Of a stretch of DNA of 64,000 bases, positions 1-8,028 are shown piece by piece. A model generated the notes under the pieces. That model did no database searches, was not told where the DNA came from, and worked only from the letters and a program-made list of their open reading frames with translations. This DNA is from Polynucleobacter yangtzensis (GTDB lineage: Bacteria; Pseudomonadota; Gammaproteobacteria; Burkholderiales; Burkholderiaceae), in assembly GCF_001595965.1 (NCBI RefSeq), contig NZ_LOJI01000005.1, forward strand, positions 1-64,000. The letters are read 5' to 3'. Within the stretch, counting starts at the first letter, position 1, and the number at the start of each line of letters is the position of its first letter. A program made the translations under genes and the position numbers.

Positions 1-105
1 TGTGGACTCGGTCCATGATCCAGAGTCCGCATAGTCATAGAACATCTTGGGGGTGCGTTTTTTGTGGAGGACCCGCAAGTCTTCAATATTGGTAATAATT
101 GCCAC
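1..105 (-). CDS. lldD: FMN-dependent alpha-hydroxy-acid (L-lactate) dehydrogenase, N-terminal fragment
   Basis: Only the first 35 codons are present; the gene runs off the left edge. The reverse strand reads MAIITNIEDLRVLHKKRTPK followed by MFYDYADSGSWTEST, the characteristic opening of the LldD/glycolate oxidase family, in which the YDYADSGS stretch begins the FMN-binding barrel. The start is GTG at 103-105, chosen because GAAGGA lies six bases upstream. Family role: oxidation of L-lactate to pyruvate at the membrane, feeding electrons to the respiratory chain. Substrate cannot be judged from this fragment. Confidence 0.8.
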   Translation of the reverse strand, partial: MAIITNIEDLRVLHKKRTPKMFYDYADSGSWTEST

Positions 106-252
106 AATAAATCCTTCTATCTGATGCTATTTTGTTAGAGAAAAGCTTAATTTAAGCTCTATCTTAGCAATACCGGGAGATTTGTTTCTACAATGCTAGG
201 GTATCCCTTGTTTGGGGACGCTAAATAACCGTTCCCCATCATAAATCTCCCT

Positions 253-1155
253 ATGCCCCAGCTTAATCTTGCAACTATTACCTACTTATTATTGGCTACT
301 GCTTTGTGGGCTGGTAATGCCATTGCTGGCCGTGTATTGGTGGGGAGCATTTCTCCAATTACTTTAAGCGCAGTTCGTTGGGGGTTGGCTGCTTTGCTTC
401 TGCTTCCATTGGGTTGGCGTGTTTTCATACCTGGAAGTGCTTTATGGCAAAACAAAAAACGTTTTTTACTCTTAGGTTTATTTGGGGTGGGGAGCTATAA
501 CGTACTCCTGTACCTTGCGCTGCAAACTTCTACTGCCATCAATGTCACCTTAATTGGTGCCAGCATGCCGATCTGGATGCTATTTATTGGCGCAGTGTTT
601 TATCAAGTAAAGCCGAGCATCCTGCAAATGATTGGCGCAGTAGTGAGTTTGCTTGGCGTCGGTATTGTATTAACGCGCGGTGATTTAGCGGCGCTGTTGT
701 CAATGGAGATGGTGATCGGTGATCTTTTAATTATGCTGGCGACTATCTTGTGGGCTTTTTATAGTTGGATGCTTAGTCGCCCTGGATCGAGTTCTGAGCG
801 CCAATGGCCATGGGCTGAGTTTTTAATGGCGCAAGTGACTGTTGGTCTTTTGTGGACAGGATTTTTTGATGGTTTTGAAATTGCCACCGGTCATGCTTAC
901 CTCGACTTAAATTGGTGGACGGCATCATTAATTTTGTTTGTTGCTATTGGCCCATCCCTCATTGCCTATCGTTGCTGGGGTTTAGGCGTCAATGGAGCTG
1001 GACCTACGGTTGCTGCTTTTTTTGCGAATTTCATTCCCTTGTTTACGGCGCTATTGTCGGCCGCCATGCTGGGTGAGCCACCGCAACTATTCCATGGCCT
1101 TGCCTTTGCTTTAATCGTTGCCGGAATCGCTATTTCTTCCAAAACTGGAAAGTAG
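253..1155 (+). CDS. EamA/DMT family transporter
   Basis: This 300-residue protein has about ten hydrophobic segments arranged as two EamA repeats (roughly residues 8-141 and 153-296). The first helix carries the typical ALWAGNAIAGR motif and the protein ends in a short basic tail, as in drug/metabolite exporters of the inner membrane. Substrate is unknown; family members export amino acids and other small metabolites. It is divergent from the lactate dehydrogenase gene, with 147 bases between them. The next gene, an aminotransferase, is 114 bases downstream beyond a possible terminator, so it is probably a separate unit. Confidence 0.85.
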   Translation: MPQLNLATITYLLLATALWAGNAIAGRVLVGSISPITLSAVRWGLAALLLLPLGWRVFIPGSALWQNKKRFLLLGLFGVGSYNVLLYLALQTSTAINVTLIGASMPIWMLFIGAVFYQVKPSILQMIGAVVSLLGVGIVLTRGDLAALLSMEMVIGDLLIMLATILWAFYSWMLSRPGSSSERQWPWAEFLMAQVTVGLLWTGFFDGFEIATGHAYLDLNWWTASLILFVAIGPSLIAYRCWGLGVNGAGPTVAAFFANFIPLFTALLSAAMLGEPPQLFHGLAFALIVAGIAISSKTGK

Positions 1156-1167
1156 CCGAAGGAAAAC

Positions 1168-1200
1168 GGGCAAAAAGCCCTTTTAAACGGGGTTTTGCCC
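1168..1200 (+). terminator. possible intrinsic terminator after the EamA gene
   Basis: GGGCAAAA at 1168-1175 pairs with TTTTGCCC at 1193-1200. A shorter alternative, GGGC-aaaaa-GCCC followed by TTTT, lies inside it (1168-1184). It begins 12 bases after the stop codon. The T tract is short, so efficiency is uncertain. Confidence 0.45.
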
Positions 1201-1269
1201 ACAAGCCCCCAAAAAAGACTTAAATCAGTATCATTTAGGGCTAATCATTGAAATCCCTAGGAAACTACT

Positions 1270-2418
1270 ATGCCAGGCTTACTTCCCAACGTTGATCCAG
1301 ACGGTTTATTGGAGTTCTCGGTTGTGTATACCGACCGCTCTTTAAATCACATGTCTGAAGAATTTAAGCGCGTGATGGTTGATATTTCAAGCGTCCTGAA
1401 AGATGCTTATAACGCTAGTTCAGCAGTGATCGTTCCTGGCAGCGGCACTTTTGGTATGGAGGCGGTTGCTCGTCAGTTTGCCAATAATGAAAAATGTTTA
1501 GTTTTGCGCAATGGTTGGTTTAGCTACCGTTGGACACAAATCTTTGATTTGGCCAATATCACCAAGGATGTCACCGTGATTAAAGGTCGCCAGTTAGAAG
1601 ATTCCGCACAAGGCGTATTTGCTCCTGCTCCGATTGAGGAAGTAGTGGCATATATCAAGAAGGAAAAGCCAGCGGTAGTATTTGCGCCGCACGTAGAAAC
1701 TTCAGCCGGCATCATTCTTCCAGATGATTACCTCAAGGCAGTAGGCGAGGCAGTGCGCTCAGTAAATGGCCTATTTGTATTGGATTGCATCGCCTCTGGT
1801 GCGATGTGGGTTGATATGAAAGCTTGTAATGTGGATGTGCTGATTACTGCGCCCCAAAAAGGATGGAGTAGCTCACCATGTTGCGCACTGATCGCCTTGG
1901 GTGATCGTGCACGCGAGCGTATTGATGCTACACAAAGCAGTAGCTTTTCGATGGATTTGAAAAAGTGGCTACAGATCATGGAGGCCTATGAAAAAGGTGG
2001 GCACGTTTATCACACCACCATGGCTACAGATGCTCTAAAAGTTTTGCGTAATGTGATGAAGGAAACTCAATCACTCGGCTTTGCGGCGCTTAAAGACAAA
2101 CAGGTAGAGTTAGGTACAAAAGTACGCAACCTATTGGTTTCTAAAGGTTATGACTCTGTAGCGGCTAAGGGCTTCCAAGCTCCTGGCGTTGTGGTGAGTT
2201 ACACCAAGGACCCGGACATTCAGTCTGGCAAGAAGTTTATTGCCCTCGGTTTACAGACTGCAGCAGGGGTTCCTTTGCAGTGTGATGAGCGCCCAGACTT
2301 CCGCACTTTCCGTATTGGTTTGTTTGGCTTAGAAAAGCTGGCTCATATTGATCGCACTGTTGGTCATCTTGAGGCAGCACTAGAAAAAATTACTGAGACT
2401 GAAGCGCAGCCTGCGTAA
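1270..2418 (+). CDS. Class V PLP-dependent aminotransferase (alanine-glyoxylate type)
   Basis: A 382-residue fold-type I aminotransferase. The PLP phosphate-binding glycine-rich stretch PGSGTFGME is at residues 56-64, the ring-binding aspartate is in LDCIASG (D172), and the Schiff-base lysine is K197 in TAPQKGWS. Class V members of this size include alanine-glyoxylate, serine-pyruvate and 2-aminoethylphosphonate transaminases; the exact amino donor cannot be fixed from sequence alone. It is probably cytosolic. Translation begins at ATG 1270. It is followed by a perfect palindromic terminator, so it looks monocistronic. Confidence 0.88.
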   Translation: MPGLLPNVDPDGLLEFSVVYTDRSLNHMSEEFKRVMVDISSVLKDAYNASSAVIVPGSGTFGMEAVARQFANNEKCLVLRNGWFSYRWTQIFDLANITKDVTVIKGRQLEDSAQGVFAPAPIEEVVAYIKKEKPAVVFAPHVETSAGIILPDDYLKAVGEAVRSVNGLFVLDCIASGAMWVDMKACNVDVLITAPQKGWSSSPCCALIALGDRARERIDATQSSSFSMDLKKWLQIMEAYEKGGHVYHTTMATDALKVLRNVMKETQSLGFAALKDKQVELGTKVRNLLVSKGYDSVAAKGFQAPGVVVSYTKDPDIQSGKKFIALGLQTAAGVPLQCDERPDFRTFRIGLFGLEKLAHIDRTVGHLEAALEKITETEAQPA

Positions 2419-2442
2419 AGTCTTCGGGAGTTAAGTAATATC

Positions 2443-2472
2443 AATAAAGGCCATCACGTGATGGCCTTTATT
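2443..2472. terminator. perfect 30-bp palindromic terminator
   Basis: AATAAAGGCCATCAC is followed directly by its exact complement GTGATGGCCTTTATT, giving a 15+15 palindrome with no spacer. The ends are A/T rich on both sides, so it can act for the aminotransferase on the plus strand and for the minus-strand gene that ends at 2513. Confidence 0.85.
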
Positions 2473-2512
2473 ATTACATCTACCGAAATCAAATTCAGAT
2501 TCATCTAACAAA

Positions 2513-3142
2513 TCATCTGGCTAGAGGATTAGGCGTTGCCTCTCCAATCTTGTGTAGCGTATTGTTATCTACGTGGTGGAATAGCTCTTCCTGATCTTTG
2601 ATTTTCATGACTGTATCTTGCTCATAAGACCAAGTGCCATCATCATGAATCGAAACCTGAATACGAAACTCGACCGTTCTAAACGCATAATCTAGGAAGG
2701 GGTTCGATGAGATGCCCGCACATCGATCATCTTCTTTGGCGAGTAACTCAAATTTCTTGGCACTGGATGCTGCTTTACCAGTTGCCATCGTGATCATGCC
2801 TCGCGGTATCGAGAGGGTATGAATGATGTTGCCAGTCGCTGGCTCCCATAGCCAATAACCCACCTGATCATGATAGGTTTTTACTTGGTCGGGCTTGGTG
2901 ATGTGAGTGTGATATCTCAAGCCATAAAATAATTGAGGACCATTAGTTTGAGGATCAATAGGTTGTAGTTCAATGCGCTCTACATAGGCTTGCTTCTTCG
3001 GCCCCTCGGCTTTAGGCTTCACATCTAAACCACGAATGCCTTCCCAGATGCCTGCCATGCCAGTCAAAGGTCCCAGCTGTTCTAGGGTATTTACTGAATA
3101 GCCTTGTGGTTCAGTAAAGATGTCGCTCGGAAAATCACTCAT
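2513..3142 (-). CDS. Nitrobindin-like heme-binding beta-barrel domain protein
   Basis: A 209-residue soluble protein of the FABP-like/DUF1794 group (nitrobindin, THAP4 C-terminal domain). The family motif GxWxGxxG appears as GIWEGIRG near residues 31-38, followed by alternating strands, and an HxxDNNTLHKIG end carries histidines near the expected C-terminal heme-ligand region. Nitrobindins bind ferric heme in a beta-barrel and react with NO or peroxynitrite; here the role is inferred from the family. No signal peptide is visible, so it is probably cytosolic. It stands alone between a terminator and a divergent gene. Confidence 0.75.
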   Translation of the reverse strand: MSDFPSDIFTEPQGYSVNTLEQLGPLTGMAGIWEGIRGLDVKPKAEGPKKQAYVERIELQPIDPQTNGPQLFYGLRYHTHITKPDQVKTYHDQVGYWLWEPATGNIIHTLSIPRGMITMATGKAASSAKKFELLAKEDDRCAGISSNPFLDYAFRTVEFRIQVSIHDDGTWSYEQDTVMKIKDQEELFHHVDNNTLHKIGEATPNPLAR

Positions 3143-3223
3143 GTCCAGCCTTATAAAAATGAAGCATTAATCTCAATTTTTTGAGTATTATTAAATTATC
3201 CACAAACTGTCTCGGAGAATTAC

Positions 3224-3490
3224 ATGATTTCTCGTATTGCGCGCTTGAGCCTAGCTAGTCTGATTTCTGCTGCTATCGGTATTGCCCCAACTTCTGTGAT
3301 GGCTGCCGATCCAGCGCCGGCGTCTGCCCCAGCTGCTGCACCAACTCCTGCACCGACCCCTGCCCCAAGCGAGAAATCTGCTGAAAAGAAAGCTAAGAAA
3401 AAAGCCAAGAAAGAAAAGAAGGCTGAGAAAAAGTCTAAAAAGAAATCCAAGAAGAAATCTAAACCAGCTGCCGACGCAGCAGCTCAGTAA
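3224..3490 (+). CDS. Small exported Ala/Pro-rich protein with a lysine-rich tail
   Basis: An 88-residue protein with three sections: a signal peptide (residues 1-28, ending VMAA|DP), a proline/alanine linker (about 29-48), and a tail in which lysine makes up about half of residues 50-82, in KKKSKKKSKK-type repeats. It has no recognised enzymatic domain. The start is ATG 3224 with GGAG ten bases upstream. A plausible role is an abundant polycation in the periplasm or envelope, but that is a guess. Long ORFs on the opposite strand are by-products of the repetitive composition. Confidence 0.7.
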   Translation: MISRIARLSLASLISAAIGIAPTSVMAADPAPASAPAAAPTPAPTPAPSEKSAEKKAKKKAKKEKKAEKKSKKKSKKKSKPAADAAAQ

Positions 3491-3501
3491 ATTCACTTCC
3501 C

Positions 3502-4479
3502 CTAATTGAGGGGTTCTGTACTATCTAAGTCATCAGATTTTTTTGGATCTGGTGACTTTTTTGTTGGCGCATCATTACGCACTAACAGCCACATAGCTGC
3601 AATCACTAAAGTCATTCCGCTAATTTGCGTCCAAGTGATTGGCTCAGCCAGAATTAAATATCCCATAAAAATAGTGGATACAGGGCCGAGTATTCCCGCT
3701 TGCGCCACCAATGGTGATCCGATGCGATTGATGGCAATCATGATGAGTAGCATTGGAATGACTGTGCATAGGCTCGCATTCAGTAGGCTATACCAATAAA
3801 TCTGTGGGAGTTGCTCGAATATGGCAGTCGGGTTATGAATAGTTGATTGCAATATGCTTAAGATGGCTGAGGCTGAGCTGGCATATACAACAAGGCGAAC
3901 GCTTCCAATACGCTTGACCATCTCTCCTGCGCCTATCATGTAGGCCGCGTAAGAGCAGGCGCTACCAAACACTAAAAACATTCCAAGCCAGGCGCTTAGT
4001 CCTGAAGAGCTAGCATCCTGTATGAATACGACAAATACCCCAATGTAACCAACTATCAGTGAATACCACTGCAGCTTGGAAATTGGTTTTTTTAATACAA
4101 AGTAAGAGATGAGTAGAACAATCGTTGGCGTCAGATAGAGGACGATGCGCTCCAGGCCAACAGAGATGTATTGCAGACCCAAGAAATCAATATAGCTTGA
4201 TAGGAAGTAGCCCAAGAACCCTAAGAAAAATAACTTGCCACGATCAAGCCAGGTAATTGGGCTCATCGTCTTGCGACGAGACTCCCACCAGAAGATCCCC
4301 CAAAATAATGGAAGAGCCATGAGCATGCGTAAAGCTAAAAGCGTTTCTGCATTTGCGTCATAACCAAAAGCGAGCTTTACCAAAATCGCCTTGCCTGAGA
4401 AAAGCATCGAGCCAATCCCGGCCATTAAGATGCCATAAAGGTAACGTCGGTGATGATGTGCTGCACTTACTGAATGCAT
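3502..4479 (-). CDS. DMT (EamA) family transporter
   Basis: A 325-residue inner-membrane protein with about ten hydrophobic segments in two EamA repeats, a histidine-rich cytoplasmic start (AAHHHRR) and a charged soluble C-terminus (KKSPDPKKSDDLDS). Substrate is unknown. Its start lies six bases after the stop of the NnrD gene on the same strand, so the two are probably cotranscribed. Such pairing need not imply shared function. Confidence 0.85.
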   Translation of the reverse strand: MHSVSAAHHHRRYLYGILMAGIGSMLFSGKAILVKLAFGYDANAETLLALRMLMALPLFWGIFWWESRRKTMSPITWLDRGKLFFLGFLGYFLSSYIDFLGLQYISVGLERIVLYLTPTIVLLISYFVLKKPISKLQWYSLIVGYIGVFVVFIQDASSSGLSAWLGMFLVFGSACSYAAYMIGAGEMVKRIGSVRLVVYASSASAILSILQSTIHNPTAIFEQLPQIYWYSLLNASLCTVIPMLLIMIAINRIGSPLVAQAGILGPVSTIFMGYLILAEPITWTQISGMTLVIAAMWLLVRNDAPTKKSPDPKKSDDLDSTEPLN

Positions 4480-4485
4480 AAAGAT

Positions 4486-5370
4486 TTATAACAGTTTATT
4501 TAGTAAGGACCGCATTTCTAAAATGGTCTCGGAGGGGGTAAGGCCAATAGGGCCAACCCCTTTGGTCACCAAGCTATCTGCTGCGCTAGCATGGAGTTCA
4601 ACCGCAATCCCGGTTGCCTGCCATAAATTGATTTGATGCCGTACACCCTGACCGGCTATAGCAGCAATACTTCCTGTCAGAACATCGCCCATACCTCCGG
4701 TTCCCATGCCGGGATTGCCTTCCAAGCATTGCACTGTAGGATGTGCTGGAGAGGCAATCAGAGTATGTTGTCGTTTGAGTACGACGATCGATTGCGTTAA
4801 TTCAACAAGTTGTTGGATGGATTTCATGCGATCTGACTGCACTTTTTCGGTCGTCGACTGTAAGAGTTTTGCAGCTTCCCCGGGGTGTGGTGTAAGAACG
4901 GTAGAGCCAGGAAATTGTTGATTACGAGTCTGAAGTTGCTTAAGTAACTCAGGAGATTTACTGATAAGATTGAGGGCATCAGCATCAATTACTAATGGAA
5001 TGCTTGGGTATGCCAGTGCTGCATGCAAGCAGCATGATGCCAACTCCGATTTTCCGAGGCCTGGGCCAATAGCAATCACATCAGGTTTGGTAGTAGTAAG
5101 GCTTTGCTGAATATCCAATCTAGCAAGACGAATCATGAGTTCGGGTTGACTTGCATCAGCACGTGCCGATGCTGGGTCTAGCATTTCTAGAATTGTCCAG
5201 CCTGCACCCAAATGTAAGCAGGCATTTCCTGCCAAAATCAGTGCGCCAGCCATGCCAGGCGCGCCGCCAATTAAAACAACTTTACCGGCATTGCCTTTAT
5301 GTTCTGCAGGCTCACGCTTGAGAAACTTAATCAGTTTCAGTGTATCGAGTGTGGCTGGTATAGGGTTCAT
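4486..5370 (-). CDS. nnrD: ADP/ATP-dependent NAD(P)H-hydrate dehydratase
   Basis: This 294-residue ribokinase-fold enzyme dehydrates damaged (S)-NAD(P)HX back to NAD(P)H. Visible motifs are the N-terminal GNAGKVVLIGGAPGMAGA (near residues 22-39), the DADALN motif (about 163-168), TPHPGEAAKLL, and the nucleotide-binding NPGMGTGGMGDVLTGSIA. In many bacteria the dehydratase is fused behind an epimerase (NnrE) domain; here it is free-standing and the epimerase is not in this window. It is divergent from the nuclease gene, with about 64 bases between the starts. Confidence 0.9.
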   Translation of the reverse strand: MNPIPATLDTLKLIKFLKREPAEHKGNAGKVVLIGGAPGMAGALILAGNACLHLGAGWTILEMLDPASARADASQPELMIRLARLDIQQSLTTTKPDVIAIGPGLGKSELASCCLHAALAYPSIPLVIDADALNLISKSPELLKQLQTRNQQFPGSTVLTPHPGEAAKLLQSTTEKVQSDRMKSIQQLVELTQSIVVLKRQHTLIASPAHPTVQCLEGNPGMGTGGMGDVLTGSIAAIAGQGVRHQINLWQATGIAVELHASAADSLVTKGVGPIGLTPSETILEMRSLLNKLL

Positions 5371-5434
5371 TGGAATAGTATCGCTCTGATTGCAAAGCTC
5401 TTGAGCTAATTATAGGAAAGAGTATGCTAATCAT

Positions 5435-6850
5435 ATGAAGATTCAATTTCTTGGTGCGGCGAGTGAGGTAACGGGCTCACGTCATTCGGTTGAAGTTATG
5501 CTTTCTGGGAAGCCAAGGCGTTTCATGGTTGATTACGGCATGTTCCAGGGTGGCCGCGAGGCAACCAATAAGAACCTTGAGCCTTTGCCATTCGCACCTA
5601 AAGACCTCGACTTTGTTGTACTCACACATGCGCATATTGACCATAGTGGTTTGCTACCTCGTTTGTGCGCGCAAGGCTTTTCCGGGTCGATCTACTGCAC
5701 TAACGCTACCTTTGAGTTGTTAAAAATTCTTTTGTTGGATAGCGCTCATTTACAGCGTGCCGATGTGGAGCGGGCGGAGAGAAAGAAAAAAGCGGGTAAG
5801 TGGCATGGGGAAATGCCGGTTGCACTGTATTCAAGGGAAGAAGTTGAGATGACGCTGACCCAGTTTGAGCCTTTGGAGTATGGGCAGTCAGTGGAAATAG
5901 CGCCGGGTGTACAACTGGAGTTCCGTAATGCTGGGCACATATTAGGTTCGGCTATAGCAGTCATGGATATCGCTGAAGATGGGCGCGAGAAAAAACGCTG
6001 TGTGTTTTCAGGTGATATTGGTATGAAGGGTAAAGTCCTCATGCCTGATCCTGATTTAATTCGGAAGGCGGATGTTGTTGTGGTTGAGTCAACTTATGGA
6101 GATCGACTCCATCGTAGCCTCCAAGAGACAGAAGATGAGTTGGTTGAGGTTATTGCCTCCACAATGACTGCGCATGGCAATGTAGTGATGCCAGCTTTTG
6201 CGGTCGGACGAACTCAAGAAATACTCTTTTTGTTAATTGACCTGGTGAGAAGAGGGCGCCTACCCCATCTAAGTATCTGGGTGGACTCGCCCATGGCTAC
6301 TGCTGCAACTCATCTAACACAACATTTTTTTGCGCAATTAGATGGTCAGTCGCAAACGACCTTTGAGTGGTACAAAAATAATCCAGATGCAGTAGATCTT
6401 CGCTTTATTGCCGATGTAGAAGAATCCAAAGCGTTGAATAAGCTTAAGGGCGGTGCCATTATTATTTCTGCTAGTGGCATGTGTGATGCTGGCCGCATTG
6501 TTCATCACTTGGCTAGTAATTTGCCGCGCTCGCAAAACGCAATTGTGATTACTGGCTTTCAGGCATACGGCAGCCTTGGTAGGCGCTTAGTAGATAGGGT
6601 GCAGAAAGTGCGCTTATTTGGCGAGGAGGTTCCGGTCAAGGCCTCCATTCATACAATCGGCGGTTTATCGGCTCATGCCGATCAGGCAGGGTTGCTAGAT
6701 TGGTTGAGGGGATTTGAAAAGGCGCCGAGCACTGTCTTCGTAGTGCATGGAGAGCCAGAGTCTTCTTCGGTACTAGCAGAATGCATTAGGGATGAGTTGC
6801 ATTGGAGTAATGTCATCATCCCTGAGCGTTTACATACCTATCAGTGCTAG
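5435..6850 (+). CDS. Metallo-beta-lactamase/beta-CASP RNase family protein
   Basis: A 471-residue protein of the YSH1/CPSF73-like beta-CASP group. The zinc motif HAHIDHSG is at about residues 68-75, with further ligands in GHILGSA (about 167) and SGDIG (about 193). The beta-CASP domain follows, with the SASGMCDAGRI and GGLSAHADQ motifs and a final VHGE. Family members are zinc-dependent endo/exoribonucleases of the cytosol. It starts at ATG 5435 and runs to 12 bases from the convergent next gene. Confidence 0.88.
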   Translation: MKIQFLGAASEVTGSRHSVEVMLSGKPRRFMVDYGMFQGGREATNKNLEPLPFAPKDLDFVVLTHAHIDHSGLLPRLCAQGFSGSIYCTNATFELLKILLLDSAHLQRADVERAERKKKAGKWHGEMPVALYSREEVEMTLTQFEPLEYGQSVEIAPGVQLEFRNAGHILGSAIAVMDIAEDGREKKRCVFSGDIGMKGKVLMPDPDLIRKADVVVVESTYGDRLHRSLQETEDELVEVIASTMTAHGNVVMPAFAVGRTQEILFLLIDLVRRGRLPHLSIWVDSPMATAATHLTQHFFAQLDGQSQTTFEWYKNNPDAVDLRFIADVEESKALNKLKGGAIIISASGMCDAGRIVHHLASNLPRSQNAIVITGFQAYGSLGRRLVDRVQKVRLFGEEVPVKASIHTIGGLSAHADQAGLLDWLRGFEKAPSTVFVVHGEPESSSVLAECIRDELHWSNVIIPERLHTYQC

Positions 6851-6862
6851 ATAGGTATCAAT

Positions 6863-7606
6863 TTATTCAGCTACTTTAGCGCCTTGAATGTTGTGATGCT
6901 TCATAGCGTCAGCAATGAAGCCAGATTGTTTTAGCTCGTTGATGACATGACTTAAGTAGGTGGTAGTGCCCTCATAGTGAGTGCGAGCCTTCGGAATACC
7001 AATTGCCTGATTGATCACCATAAAACGGCCAGGTAGCATGCGCAAACCCTGGTACCGTTTTGCATCACTCTCTAGTTGCTGTTTTACCCCTGCCGCGACA
7101 TTGCCCTGACCTGACATGAAGTCATCCACGACAGCTTGTGAGCTGGCAGCACGGAGCAGGGTGGCATTCTTGATCTCGCGGGACAGGTGGAGGTCATAGG
7201 CGCTGCCTTTACCAACTACGATTTCATTACCAACAGCATCCACCTCTTCATTGTTATTGATGGTTGAATTGGCTTTGACCATGTAAGCGCCTTCAATCTG
7301 AATGTAGGCCGGGGTATAGCTAATATCTGCACCACGCACTGGATCAATTGCTACAAATACCAAATCGATTTCTCCAGCCTTGACTGCATCCACAGTAGCG
7401 CCAGCAGTTTTAAAGGGCGTGAGTTGCACCGGTAGAGAAATTCTCTTGCCAATCTCATTAGCAATATCAATCGTTACGCCATAAAGACGTTTTGTATTGG
7501 GCTCCTCATTTGCAAGAATTGGGTTTCCCAGATTGATGCCAACACGCAAAGTTGCAGTTGGGGCAAAGGAAGAGAGGGTAGAAGAATCGATGGTTTTCAT
7601 GTCCAT
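6863..7606 (-). CDS. Family 3 substrate-binding protein without a signal peptide
   Basis: The 247 residues match the amino-acid-type (SBP_bac_3) periplasmic binding fold: TLRVGINLGNP at the start, LYGVTIDIANEIGKR, and KAGEIDLVFVAIDPVRGADI. Unusually, the protein begins MDMKTIDSSTL and has no hydrophobic leader or lipobox. No in-frame upstream start restores one, because a T-rich terminator sequence lies immediately before the ATG. It also lacks a clear ribosome-binding site. No permease or ATPase gene is nearby. It could be a cytosolic binding protein, a cyclohexadienyl-dehydratase-like enzyme, or a gene that lost its leader. Confidence 0.75.
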   Translation of the reverse strand: MDMKTIDSSTLSSFAPTATLRVGINLGNPILANEEPNTKRLYGVTIDIANEIGKRISLPVQLTPFKTAGATVDAVKAGEIDLVFVAIDPVRGADISYTPAYIQIEGAYMVKANSTINNNEEVDAVGNEIVVGKGSAYDLHLSREIKNATLLRAASSQAVVDDFMSGQGNVAAGVKQQLESDAKRYQGLRMLPGRFMVINQAIGIPKARTHYEGTTTYLSHVINELKQSGFIADAMKHHNIQGAKVAE

Positions 7607-7612
7607 AAAAAG

Positions 7613-7645
7613 TGGAGAAAAAAAACCGCGGCGGACCGCGGTTTT
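7613..7645 (-). terminator. intrinsic terminator of the 66-residue membrane protein gene
   Basis: AAAACCGCGG (7622-7631), loop CGGA, CCGCGGTTTT (7636-7645) forms a 10-bp stem; on the minus strand it is followed by eight T residues. It sits directly in front of the start codon of the downstream binding-protein gene (7606), leaving no room for a normal leader or promoter. Confidence 0.85.
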
Positions 7646-7662
7646 ATATACAGAAGAAAGAA

Positions 7663-7863
7663 TTACTTCTTAGCGTCAGCTGCAGGAGCTGCTGGGGCTG
7701 CTGCAGGAGCGGCAGGCGCATCTTTCTTTGCATCTTCCATATGCGCAGCTTCAGCACCATGCTTTTCACCGCCCATATCAATGTCGCCGTCGCCTTTGAT
7801 TAGTAAATAGGCGGTGGCACCAATTAAGACTAGTACCATAATGATAATTGCACGGTTGCTCAT
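7663..7863 (-). CDS. Small single-pass membrane protein with Ala/Pro-rich tail
   Basis: A 66-residue protein with one transmembrane helix (about residues 4-22, IIIMVLVLIGATAYLLI), then an acidic/histidine stretch (GDGDIDMGGEKHGAEAAHMED) and a low-complexity Ala/Pro tail (APAAPAAAPAAPAADAKK). The start ATG is preceded by AAGGAAAAGC, a good ribosome-binding site. No family was recognised. It ends in a strong intrinsic terminator. Confidence 0.65.
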   Translation of the reverse strand: MSNRAIIIMVLVLIGATAYLLIKGDGDIDMGGEKHGAEAAHMEDAKKDAPAAPAAAPAAPAADAKK

Positions 7864-8028
7864 TGCTTTTCCTTCGATTGGATTGAAATTAGCTCAATAT
7901 TAACTCGGGATGGGCTCTGGGTAAATCCCAATAATCCCTAGAGGCCCCCTATCCTTGGTTGAACTAGGTATTAACACTTATTTTGGACGCGAGTTAAGAT
8001 GGTCCAAATTACCCCAAAAGGTTGCCAT

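Noticed and set aside
3220-3496. Two overlapping minus-strand ORFs opposite the lysine-rich protein
   Set aside because: They arise from the reverse complement of repetitive Ala/Pro/Lys codons; the plus-strand frame has a signal peptide and a ribosome-binding site.
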